A stretch of DNA of 64,000 bases from Polyangiaceae bacterium (GTDB taxonomy: Bacteria; Myxococcota_A; Polyangia; Polyangiales; Polyangiaceae). The stretch spans positions 496,001-560,000 of the forward strand of contig JACKEA010000002.1 in NCBI GenBank assembly GCA_020633235.1, written 5' to 3'. The notes under the pieces were generated by a model. That model saw only the letters and a program-made list of their open reading frames with translations, was not told the DNA's origin and did not search any database. The position numbers were made by a program, and so were the translations under genes. Of this stretch, positions 16,490 to 23,731 are shown piece by piece; position 1 is the first letter of the stretch, and each line of letters opens with the position of its first letter.

Positions 16490-17295
16490 AGCTCCCGATT
16501 TTCGCCCTCTGCCTCTCCCTCGCCGCTACCGCGCTGCCGCGAGCCGCGCTCTCGGCGCCCAAGGTGAGCGCCGCGGACGACGCCAAGGCGCGCACGCTCT
16601 ACAAGCAAGGCGACAAGGCCTACGCCGAGGGCAACTACGAAGCCGCCTTGGACGCTTTCCAGCAGGCGTACGAGCTGTCCCACCGCGAGCTGCTGCTCTA
16701 CAACATCGGCAACACCTACGAACGCCTCGGCAAGCCGAAAGAAGCCGCAGACGCCCTCGAGCAATACCTGCCGCACGCCAAGAAGGCCGAGAAGGACACC
16801 ATCGAGAAGCGCATCGACAACCTGAAGAAGCGCGCCGAGGAAGAGGCGGAAGCCGAAAAGAAACGCCTCGCGGAGGAAGCCGCGGCGAAGAAGGCGGCGG
16901 AGGAAGAGAAACAAAAGGAAGTGCCCGCGCCCGAACCAACAAAACCCGAACCCGAACGGGACAAGACCTTGCCCTACGTGCTGATTGGCGTGGGAGTCGT
17001 CGGCGTCGGGGCTGGAACGTTCTTCGGGCTCAAGGCCTTGAGCGCGCGCAGCGACGCGGAATCCGGCTGCGACGGCTCGCTGTGCTCGGACGCCGCCAAG
17101 GACGCCCTCGACCGCGACAAGACCTACTCGCTGCTCACCGACGTGAGCCTCGGCATCGGTCTGGTGTCGGCGGGCGTGGGCACCTACTTGCTTCTGAGCG
17201 GGGACAACCGAGAGAAGCCCACCGAGGCGCGCTTCGACGTGCGCGGTGGCGTGAGCCGTCAAGGCGGCGAGGTACGGATCGTTGGCTCGTTCTAG
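16486..17295 (+). CDS. TPR and coiled-coil envelope protein
   Basis: 269 residues with a signal peptide (about 1-24). TPR repeats at about 35-105 (ARTLYKQGDKAYAEGNYEAA, LLLYNIGNTYERLGKPKEAA) are followed by a Glu/Lys/Ala coiled coil (about 105-145), a Pro/Glu linker, and two membrane helices near the C-terminus (about 165-185 and 220-240). This architecture is common in myxobacterial envelope proteins. It overlaps the kinase by 4 bases and the next gene by 14 bases. Likely a scaffold in the same sensory complex. Confidence 0.75.
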   Translation: MKLPIFALCLSLAATALPRAALSAPKVSAADDAKARTLYKQGDKAYAEGNYEAALDAFQQAYELSHRELLLYNIGNTYERLGKPKEAADALEQYLPHAKKAEKDTIEKRIDNLKKRAEEEAEAEKKRLAEEAAAKKAAEEEKQKEVPAPEPTKPEPERDKTLPYVLIGVGVVGVGAGTFFGLKALSARSDAESGCDGSLCSDAAKDALDRDKTYSLLTDVSLGIGLVSAGVGTYLLLSGDNREKPTEARFDVRGGVSRQGGEVRIVGSF

Positions 17296-18706
17296 CTGGC
17301 TTTTGTGCGCGGCGGGGCTGCTCGCGAGCTGTTCCCTCACCCGCCCCGACGTGAGCGACTGCTCGAGCAACAGCGAGTGCCGCGCGAGCTTCGGCCCTGG
17401 CAGCGTGTGCGGGGGAGACGGCCTGTGTCGGATGGCGCCCGAAAATCCGCGCTGCAGCGAGACCCACCCGGCGGACTTGCTCACACGCCCCGAGGATCAT
17501 CCGAACGCGCTCATCTTCGGCAGCCTGGAAGATCGCTCCGTGGTCACGCAGGAGGCCCGCGAGAACGCCGTGCGCTTGGCCGCCCGCCAGGTGAACGACG
17601 AGGGCGGCCTCGACGGCCGCGAGCTCGGCGTCGTGTTCTGCAACATCGCGGAAGATCCGAAGGTGGACTCCGCGACCCGCAGCGAAGCCGCCGTGGCCTC
17701 GGCCCAATACCTCTCCGGCGTGATGGGCGTACCCGCCATCATCGGACCCAGCGCTTCGACGGACACGCTGGCGGTGTTCCAAGCCCTCTCCGGCAGCGGC
17801 ACCCTCTTGATCTCGCCCGCAGCAACGAGCCCCGCCCTCACCGGCATCGACGTTGCCAAGGCCACCGACGACGCTCCCGGCCTCTTGTGGCGCACCGCCC
17901 CTCCCGACACGGTGCAGGGCGCGGCCATCGCGCGCTTCTTGAACGAACAGACTCCGCCCGTGACGAGCGTGTGGGTCATCCACGAGACCGGCATCTACGG
18001 CGAAGCCCTCACCGGCGTGTTCTTGCCCGAGCTGCAAGCCAACGGTGGCACCGGCACCGTGCGCGAGTTTTCCACGCAGACGGAGCTCGACAGCGCCGTG
18101 AACGAAGCCGCGGGCTCCAGCGCGGAGTGGGTGCTGTTCATCTCTTCGCAGACCAGCGACGCCGCCGCCTTCTTGAACGGTGCCGCGGCGCTCTCGGGCT
18201 TCGACGCCAAGAACGTGTTCTTGACCGACGCCGCCGCGAACACCGACCTACTGAACGCGACCCAATCCGCAACTTCCATCTACCCCCGCGTGCGCGGTAC
18301 CAAACCCGGGTTGCCCTCGGGTAACGTGTACGAGCAGTTCCGCGCGAGCTTCAACGCCGCCTACTCCGCCGAGGCCAACGACTACACCTTCGTGGCCCAC
18401 GCCTACGACGCCGCCTGGCTCTCGTTCTTGGGCGCAGCCTGGGCCAAGAAGAACGCCAGCATCTCGGGCCTCGGCATCGCCAAGGGTCTGCGGCACGTCG
18501 TGGCCACGGGCACGGCCGTGCCGCTGTTGCCGACCAGCTTTCCAAAGCTCACCGAAGCGCTGGAGAGCAACGAGAGCGTGAACCTCACCGGCGCCAGCGG
18601 CACCCTCGACTACGACCCCGACACCGAAGAGACGACCGGCCCCGTCGACATCTGGCAGATCAGCGGCAACCAGATCAGCGTGATCAAGACCGACCCGGGC
18701 ATCTGA
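17282..18706 (+). CDS. Periplasmic-binding-protein-like lipoprotein (Peripla_BP_6 type)
   Basis: 474 residues with a probable TTG start and a lipoprotein signal ending LLASC. A Cys-rich segment (CSSNSECRASFGPGSVCGGDGLC) follows, then a domain resembling the branched-chain amino-acid/receptor family of periplasmic binding proteins: IIGPSASTDTLAVF, LISPAATSPALTG, VWVIHETGIYGEAL and FVAHAYDAAWLSF are typical. There is no ABC permease or ATPase nearby; its partner appears to be the transmembrane kinase at the head of the operon. Inference: a solute sensor rather than a transporter component. Confidence 0.75.
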   Translation: MARSSWLLCAAGLLASCSLTRPDVSDCSSNSECRASFGPGSVCGGDGLCRMAPENPRCSETHPADLLTRPEDHPNALIFGSLEDRSVVTQEARENAVRLAARQVNDEGGLDGRELGVVFCNIAEDPKVDSATRSEAAVASAQYLSGVMGVPAIIGPSASTDTLAVFQALSGSGTLLISPAATSPALTGIDVAKATDDAPGLLWRTAPPDTVQGAAIARFLNEQTPPVTSVWVIHETGIYGEALTGVFLPELQANGGTGTVREFSTQTELDSAVNEAAGSSAEWVLFISSQTSDAAAFLNGAAALSGFDAKNVFLTDAAANTDLLNATQSATSIYPRVRGTKPGLPSGNVYEQFRASFNAAYSAEANDYTFVAHAYDAAWLSFLGAAWAKKNASISGLGIAKGLRHVVATGTAVPLLPTSFPKLTEALESNESVNLTGASGTLDYDPDTEETTGPVDIWQISGNQISVIKTDPGI

Positions 18707-18716
18707 TTTCGTTTTC

Positions 18717-18743
18717 TTGTCGGTCCGGCGCGAGCCCCGTCGC
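18717..18743 (-). repeat. Dispersed GC-rich repeat between convergent genes
   Basis: In minus orientation it reads GCGACGGGGCTCGCGCCG followed by GACCGACAA, nearly the same as the left arm at 7419. It lies 10 bases after the substrate-binding gene and before the 3' end of the radical SAM gene. Confidence 0.7.
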
Positions 18744-18801
18744 GCACCGCCCCCAGAGTCAGTCCTTGGCACGTCCCGGGCGCCCGCAAAGCCCGAGCGC
18801 G

Positions 18802-19890
18802 TCAGTCGAACAGCCGGAGCTGGCCGCCGCGGTCCGTCGGGCGACGGAAGGTGGTGCTCGGCTCGGGCTCGACGGACGCGCCCGTCGCGAGGCCCACCCG
18901 CGCTGCGGCCTTCTGGAACAGCTCGGCGATGGCGTCGGCGTAGTGCCCGCTCCCGCTCATGCGCGACCCGAAGCGCGGATCGTTCAGCCGCCCGCCGCGC
19001 ACCTCGCGGGTACGCGCCAAGATCTTGTCCGCTCGGAGCGGCAGCTGCTCCCGCAGGCGCTGTTCGAAGACCTGCTTCACGCTACCGGGAAGCCGCAGCA
19101 CGATGAACGCCGCGCGGCGAGCGCCGGCGTCGGCCGCCGCCTGCAGGATCTTCGGGATGTCGCGATCTCCGAGGCCCGGGATCACCGGAGCCACGTTGAC
19201 CGTCACGGGGATGTCCGCCGCTGCCAGGCGCCGGATCGTTTCGAAGCGACGCGCCGGAGTCGGGGTCAGAGGCTCGATGGCCCGGGCGATACGCGCGTCC
19301 CAGAACGGGATGCTCACGGAGACACCGATGCGGGCATGGGCCGCGAGCTCCCGAAGCACGTCGATGTCCCGCTCCACCAAGGTGCCCTTGGTGATGACGT
19401 GAGTCGGGTTGCGGTAGTCCGCGAGCACCTCCAAGCAGCCACGGGTGAGCCGGCACTCCGCCTCCAGCGGTTGATACGGATCGGTGTTGCCGCTGAGCAC
19501 CACGAGCTCGCCCTGCCAGGAGCGTTTCTCCAGGGCAGCGCGGAGCAGCGTGGGCGCCTCGCGCTTCACCAGGATCTTTCGCTCGAAGTCGCTGCCCGTG
19601 CCGAGACCCAGGTACTCGTGGCTGGGGCGCGCGTAGCAGTAGGCGCATCCGTGAAGGCAGCCGCGGTAGGGATTGACGCTGAAGCGGAAGCCGACGTCGG
19701 GGCTGTCGTTCTCCGCCACGATGGAACGGCTGTGGTCGTCGATCAGCACCAGATCCGCTGGGGGCGCTGGAACCTCCAGCTCCACCTCCCGCGCGAAGAA
19801 GCGGTTCTTTGGATTTTGCCGAGGGATCGCCCGCACCACGGAGAAGAATACTGAACATCCGTCACGGCTCCAGACATTTTTTACTGACAC
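18802..19890 (-). CDS. PA0069-family radical SAM protein
   Basis: Up to 362 residues. The iron-sulfur motif is CLHGCAYC (Cys 78, 82, 85 from the furthest start), and the N-terminal AIPRQNPKNRF and SGNTDPYQPLE segments are typical of the PA0069 / SPL-like group of radical SAM proteins, whose reaction is not established. The protein ends GGQLRLFD; QLRLF resembles the QLxLF peptide by which DNA-repair proteins bind the beta sliding clamp. The GTG start at 19890 would place the first codons inside an operator; a GTG at 19839 is an equally good start. Divergent from the TetR gene. Confidence 0.85.
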   Translation of the reverse strand: MSVKNVWSRDGCSVFFSVVRAIPRQNPKNRFFAREVELEVPAPPADLVLIDDHSRSIVAENDSPDVGFRFSVNPYRGCLHGCAYCYARPSHEYLGLGTGSDFERKILVKREAPTLLRAALEKRSWQGELVVLSGNTDPYQPLEAECRLTRGCLEVLADYRNPTHVITKGTLVERDIDVLRELAAHARIGVSVSIPFWDARIARAIEPLTPTPARRFETIRRLAAADIPVTVNVAPVIPGLGDRDIPKILQAAADAGARRAAFIVLRLPGSVKQVFEQRLREQLPLRADKILARTREVRGGRLNDPRFGSRMSGSGHYADAIAELFQKAAARVGLATGASVEPEPSTTFRRPTDRGGQLRLFD

Positions 19891-19923
19891 ATCGTCAGGA
19901 AACTGTTATCTGACGATTCGTCA
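19884..19923. promoter_or_regulatory. Twin operator sites for the TetR-type regulator
   Basis: Two related palindromes lie just before the TetR start codon (19928): CTGACACATCGTCAG (19884-19898) and TGACGATTCGTCA (19911-19923). Their 13-base cores agree at 10 positions and their centres are 26 bases apart. The layout fits autoregulation of the TetR-MlrC operon and possibly control of the divergent radical SAM gene. The assignment to this regulator is inferred from position. Confidence 0.6.
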
Positions 19924-19927
19924 AACA

Positions 19928-20527
19928 ATGGCGCGCCCCGCACAGCTCGACAAACGCCGTGATCTCGCTCGCCAAGCGGTCACCGTCCTTGCCGCCAAAG
20001 GGCTCGATCTCCCCTTCGCGCGCTTGGCGGAGGAGCTCGGCGTGAAGCGGCCCACGCTGCTCTATCACTTCCCCACCAAGAGCCACATCGTCGAGGCGGC
20101 CCTCGAGGACTTGCTCACGGAGCAGGCCGCCTACGTGCTCACTCGCATCGAGCAGCACTCCCATCCCATCGATCGGCTCTACGCACAGGTGCGCGCGGTG
20201 CACGCCTTCCACCACGGTCGCGAGGAACGCATCGTGATGCTGTCTCAGGCGATCGCCGCCGGCGGTGGGCGCATGCAGGAGATCGTCGACATCGGCAACC
20301 GCGTGTTCGAAGCGCATCGAAAGGAGGCCGCACGCCGCCTTCGCGAAGGAGTGGCGCAGGGGACCGTGTGGCCATGCGACGCGGACGCACTGGTGAACCT
20401 GGTGCGTTCGGTCATCGACGGCTTGATGGTGCAACGGGTCATGACGCAGGTCGACCTGACACCGATTCACGAATTTCTGTGGCAGCGCGTGCTCGCGCCG
20501 CTCAAGAGGAACCCGGAGGCATCATGA
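19928..20527 (+). CDS. TetR/AcrR-family transcriptional regulator
   Basis: 199 residues. The N-terminal helix-turn-helix covers about 10-55 (DLPFARLAEELGVKRPTLLYHF), ending in the usual YxHFxxK-type segment. The rest is a helical ligand domain. It overlaps the start of the MlrC-like peptidase gene by 4 bases (ATGA), and two palindromes precede it, so it probably represses its own operon until an effector related to the peptidase substrate is present. Confidence 0.9.
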   Translation: MARPAQLDKRRDLARQAVTVLAAKGLDLPFARLAEELGVKRPTLLYHFPTKSHIVEAALEDLLTEQAAYVLTRIEQHSHPIDRLYAQVRAVHAFHHGREERIVMLSQAIAAGGGRMQEIVDIGNRVFEAHRKEAARRLREGVAQGTVWPCDADALVNLVRSVIDGLMVQRVMTQVDLTPIHEFLWQRVLAPLKRNPEAS

Positions 20528-22065
20528 AGTTCTCTCGACGTCTGGGCCGCGGCCATCAACCGCTGCGCATCGGCTACGGCCGCATCTTCCACGAGGCCAA
20601 CGCGTTCTCGCCGCTGTCGACCACGCGCCAGGACTTCGAGCGCATGCACAGCCTCGAGGGCGCGGCCCTGGCGCGGGCCGCGTCGCTGTCGGGGGCGGAG
20701 CTCGCGGGTTACATGCCCCACGCGGAGCTGACGGGATTCGTGCAGGCCGCGCGGGCCGCGGGCGGCGTGACGACGATCCCCCTGTCGTCCCACCTGGCCG
20801 TGCCCGGCGGTCCGCTCACCGAGGAGTGCTTCGAAGGGCTCGCGAGCCAGCTGCTGTCGGAGATCGAAGCGGCGCTGCCAATGGACGGCGTGTATCTCGC
20901 ACTGCACGGCTCCATGGAGGTCCACGGCTTGAAGCAGGCGCCGGAGGCGGTCTTGCTCCGTCGCGTGCGAGATCTCGTGGGCACTCGGACCAAGATCGCC
21001 GTCAGCTACGATCTGCACGCGAACCTCTCCCCCGGGTTGGTCGATCCGGTGGACGTGCTGGTGGCGTACCGCACCAATCCCCACTGGGACCTGGCGCCCA
21101 CCGGGTTCCGGGCGGGCAATCGATTGATCCGTGCGTTGCGGGGCCAGGTGGCTCCGGTGCACGCCTGGCGCAAGCTGCCGATGGTGCTGGGCGGCGGCAC
21201 TACCATCGATTTCCTGGCGCCAATGCGAAAGGTGTTCCGCGCAATGCGACGCATGGAGCGCGACGCCAAGGTGCTCAGCGCAAGCCTGTTCATGGTGCAT
21301 CCCTACACCTCGGCTCCGGATCTCGGCTGGGCCGTGCACGTGTGTACGGACGGCGACGCCGCCCTGGCCGAGCGTCTCGCGGACCAGCTCGCGGAGCTGG
21401 CCTGGGCGGAGCGGGACGTGCTTCCGCCCAAGTTCCGTTCCTTGCCGGATGCGCTGAAAGAGACGCGGAGGAGCCCATGGCGGCGACTGGGGCCGGTGAC
21501 GCTGGTGGACGTAGACGACATCGTCGGTGCCGGCGCCCCCGGCGGCAACACTCACTTCGTCCGCGAGCTGGTGGCGGAAGGTCCGGATCTATCGGCGCTG
21601 GTGCCGGTGCACGATCCCGGAGCCGTGGCCGCGGTTTGGGATCGCGACGTGGGCGAAGAGGTCGTCGTCACCCTGAGCGGCACGCCGGGCTACGGCCAAC
21701 CCTCCGTGGAGCTCACGGCGACCGTGCGCGCCAAACAGGACGCGGACTTCGGCAAGACGGTGCGGCTCGAGATCGGTCGCCTTCAGGTGGCCATCTCCGA
21801 GCGCCCGCCCCTGCCCATCCACCCCAAGTTCTGGCGAGAGCTCGGCGTAGATCCTCGCCGGGCCGATGTCATCGTGCAGAAGAACTTCTTTCACTACCGC
21901 ATGTTCTATCTGACGATCTCGCCCTCCCACCTGCCGGTGAAGAGCGCGGGGGCGACGAGCTTCGATCACGTCGCTGAGCGCAACTATCGCGTCCCTACCC
22001 ATCCGGGCACGCGCCTCTCGAGCTGGCGGGAGCACGACCTGGCCCTCCGCGGCATCAGCGGCTGA
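20524..22065 (+). CDS. M81-family metallopeptidase (MlrC-like)
   Basis: 513 residues, close to the family length of about 500. Segments typical of MlrC/M81 proteins include GRIFHEANAFSPL (about 20-32), LALHGSMEVHG, SYDLHANLSP and GAPGGNTHFVRELV; the His/Asp/Glu residues in the first three are the likely zinc ligands. MlrC of sphingomonads finishes degradation of linearised microcystin, but the family is much wider and this member probably acts on another small peptide or amide. Translationally coupled to the TetR gene. The 3' end overlaps the convergent lipoprotein gene by 11 bases. Confidence 0.85.
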   Translation: MKFSRRLGRGHQPLRIGYGRIFHEANAFSPLSTTRQDFERMHSLEGAALARAASLSGAELAGYMPHAELTGFVQAARAAGGVTTIPLSSHLAVPGGPLTEECFEGLASQLLSEIEAALPMDGVYLALHGSMEVHGLKQAPEAVLLRRVRDLVGTRTKIAVSYDLHANLSPGLVDPVDVLVAYRTNPHWDLAPTGFRAGNRLIRALRGQVAPVHAWRKLPMVLGGGTTIDFLAPMRKVFRAMRRMERDAKVLSASLFMVHPYTSAPDLGWAVHVCTDGDAALAERLADQLAELAWAERDVLPPKFRSLPDALKETRRSPWRRLGPVTLVDVDDIVGAGAPGGNTHFVRELVAEGPDLSALVPVHDPGAVAAVWDRDVGEEVVVTLSGTPGYGQPSVELTATVRAKQDADFGKTVRLEIGRLQVAISERPPLPIHPKFWRELGVDPRRADVIVQKNFFHYRMFYLTISPSHLPVKSAGATSFDHVAERNYRVPTHPGTRLSSWREHDLALRGISG

Positions 22066-23203
22066 AGGGCCCCGGCTCCTCGGCGTCCAGCGTCACACTG
22101 GGCGCCGGCTCGACCCAGCGGCGAACGCGAAACCAGTCGACGTCCACCCAGCCCAGGGATTTGGTGTCTCGATTGGCGAGCGGGACGCCGACGCGCACGG
22201 GATCCGAGAGTCCCGTGAAGGTCATGGCCGTGCCGATTTCCTCCCAGCTCTCGCCGTCCGCGGAGCGCCACGCGCGGGAGCTCTGTCCCAGCCGCGTGAC
22301 GCGCGCGAACGCCGGGATCGGATTCGGCCCGGGCACCGTGTCCTGAGCCGTATCGCCGCCCGGTGCGACCCGATACGCGTTGGTGAACGCCGCAGCTCCG
22401 TTCATCGGCGCCGCGATCCGCTGCTGCGATCCGGCGTCGAGGGACTGCCGCACCATCACGCCACCGACCTTGGCGTCCGCGCCCAGGGCACCGCCGCTGG
22501 CAGCCACGCGGCAGTCCGCCACGAAGTCGCCGCTCACCTCTCGACTCACCAGCACGAGCTCGTCGGACGTACCTCCGATGTCGTCGCCCAGGGCTTCGAT
22601 GTGCAGCTTGCCGGCGTCTTGGTTGAGAAGGCCGACGGCGCCGCCGATCTGCGACAGCTTCCAGTGGGGATCCAGCGTGCCGTCCTCGAAATCGTCCCAC
22701 ACCAGGTACACGTGGGAGCGATCTTCGTCCGCCATCCCGGCTTCGTTGTCGCCGTAGTACACGTAGTAGCTGTCGTCCGTGGGCGTGGTCACGTCCGCCA
22801 GCAGCGAGAACTCGATGCGCGTGGTCGCGGACGCCCAAGAAGCGCCCAGGGCGAGCACCCGCGTGACCTCCACCAGCTTGCCGCTCTCGCGACGAAGAAC
22901 GCGCAGGTCGTGGCCATCTGCTGCGCATTTCCCGGCGGCGACCAACGCCGCGTGATCCAGCTCGAAGGACACCGTGAGCCCCGTCGGCAGTTGTCCGTTC
23001 GAAGCCTCCACGTGAAGCCGCCGCCGGTAGGCGTAGGGCAGCAGGACGGCGGCGTCGCTGCCCGGAAATCCGCCACTGCCGCCCGCGTCCACGCCGCCGC
23101 TGTCTCCACCGTCTTGTGGAAATGGGCCCTCGTGGCTGCCCCGACCATTCAGGGAGCAGGACAGGAGCGCGAGCGCGACGCCGACGGTGACCGATGGTCG
23201 CAC
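22055..23203 (-). CDS. DUF2341-type surface lipoprotein
   Basis: 382 residues. The lipoprotein signal ends LLSC (Cys about 16), followed by a Gly/Asp/Ser linker. The N-terminal part, with YRRRLHVEASNGQLPTG and the DDSYYVYYGDNEAG segment, resembles DUF2341; the C-terminal part (VWDDFEDGTLDPHWKL, SADGESWEEIGTA) resembles a concanavalin-like or DUF1349 lectin fold. Probably displayed on the cell surface and binding a glycan or matrix component; no catalytic residues recognised. Confidence 0.7.
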   Translation of the reverse strand: MRPSVTVGVALALLSCSLNGRGSHEGPFPQDGGDSGGVDAGGSGGFPGSDAAVLLPYAYRRRLHVEASNGQLPTGLTVSFELDHAALVAAGKCAADGHDLRVLRRESGKLVEVTRVLALGASWASATTRIEFSLLADVTTPTDDSYYVYYGDNEAGMADEDRSHVYLVWDDFEDGTLDPHWKLSQIGGAVGLLNQDAGKLHIEALGDDIGGTSDELVLVSREVSGDFVADCRVAASGGALGADAKVGGVMVRQSLDAGSQQRIAAPMNGAAAFTNAYRVAPGGDTAQDTVPGPNPIPAFARVTRLGQSSRAWRSADGESWEEIGTAMTFTGLSDPVRVGVPLANRDTKSLGWVDVDWFRVRRWVEPAPSVTLDAEEPGPFSR

Positions 23204-23212
23204 TCGGTCAGT

Positions 23213-23611
23213 CTACACCTCATCGTCTTCGTCGGCGGCGAAGAGGCGATCCGGTCTCACCTTGATGCGCTCGAAACGCTTGATCTGCACCAAGCCGGGC
23301 TTGGCGCCGCGGGGCTTGGATACGTCGGCGGCGCGGCACACGTGCACTTCCACCTTGGGGGCGCCGCGCGCCTTGGAGTACCAGGCCGCGAGGGCCGCCG
23401 CGCGCTCCAGCACCTCCCGCGGCACCGCTTCGCGCTCTGGGTTGCGAATCACGACGTGGCTCCCCGGCGTGCCCCCGCCGACGTGCATCCAAACGTCATT
23501 GGGGCGCGCGACGTGAAACGTGAGCTCGTCGTTCTCGCGCGCTCCGCGCCCCACGAGCACCTCGAAGCCGTCGATGGTCACGCTGCGATAGGGACGCCCA
23601 CGACTCGACAT
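23213..23611 (-). CDS. Stand-alone NFACT-R (DUF814) domain protein
   Basis: 132 residues from the ATG at 23611. It has the NFACT-R signatures LVGRGARENDELTF, DVWMHVGGGTPGSHVVIRN and AAWYSKARGAPKVEVHVC. In full-length RqcH/NEMF this domain helps bind RNA and stalled large ribosomal subunits; here it stands alone, ending in an acidic tail (AADEDDEV). It may take part in ribosome quality control or RNA binding. Located between a lipoprotein gene and the terminator of the MYXO-CTERM gene. Confidence 0.85.
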   Translation of the reverse strand: MSSRGRPYRSVTIDGFEVLVGRGARENDELTFHVARPNDVWMHVGGGTPGSHVVIRNPEREAVPREVLERAAALAAWYSKARGAPKVEVHVCRAADVSKPRGAKPGLVQIKRFERIKVRPDRLFAADEDDEV

Positions 23612-23630
23612 GGCGGCGGAGGATAACCAC

Positions 23631-23663
23631 AAAAACCCGAAGCCGCCTTGCGGCGGCTTCGGG
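23631..23663 (-). terminator. Rho-independent terminator after the MYXO-CTERM gene
   Basis: Read on the minus strand, a perfect 12-base stem (CCCGAAGCCGCC / GGCGGCTTCGGG) with a 4-base loop (23636-23663) is followed directly by TTTTT (23631-23635). It lies 68 bases past the stop of the gene at 23732-25990. Confidence 0.9.
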
Positions 23664-23731
23664 AGTGCGCTCCGCGCCGGCGGTCACCCCAAGGGGGCGC
23701 GGGGTGACCACCGGCGCTGATTCGAGCGCGT

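Noticed and set aside
16920..16950. Another copy of the CCAACAAA repeat in the TPR protein gene
   Set aside because: The similarity is limited to GAACCAACAAAACC within a low-complexity Pro/Glu coding stretch, and the GCGCCG part is missing.
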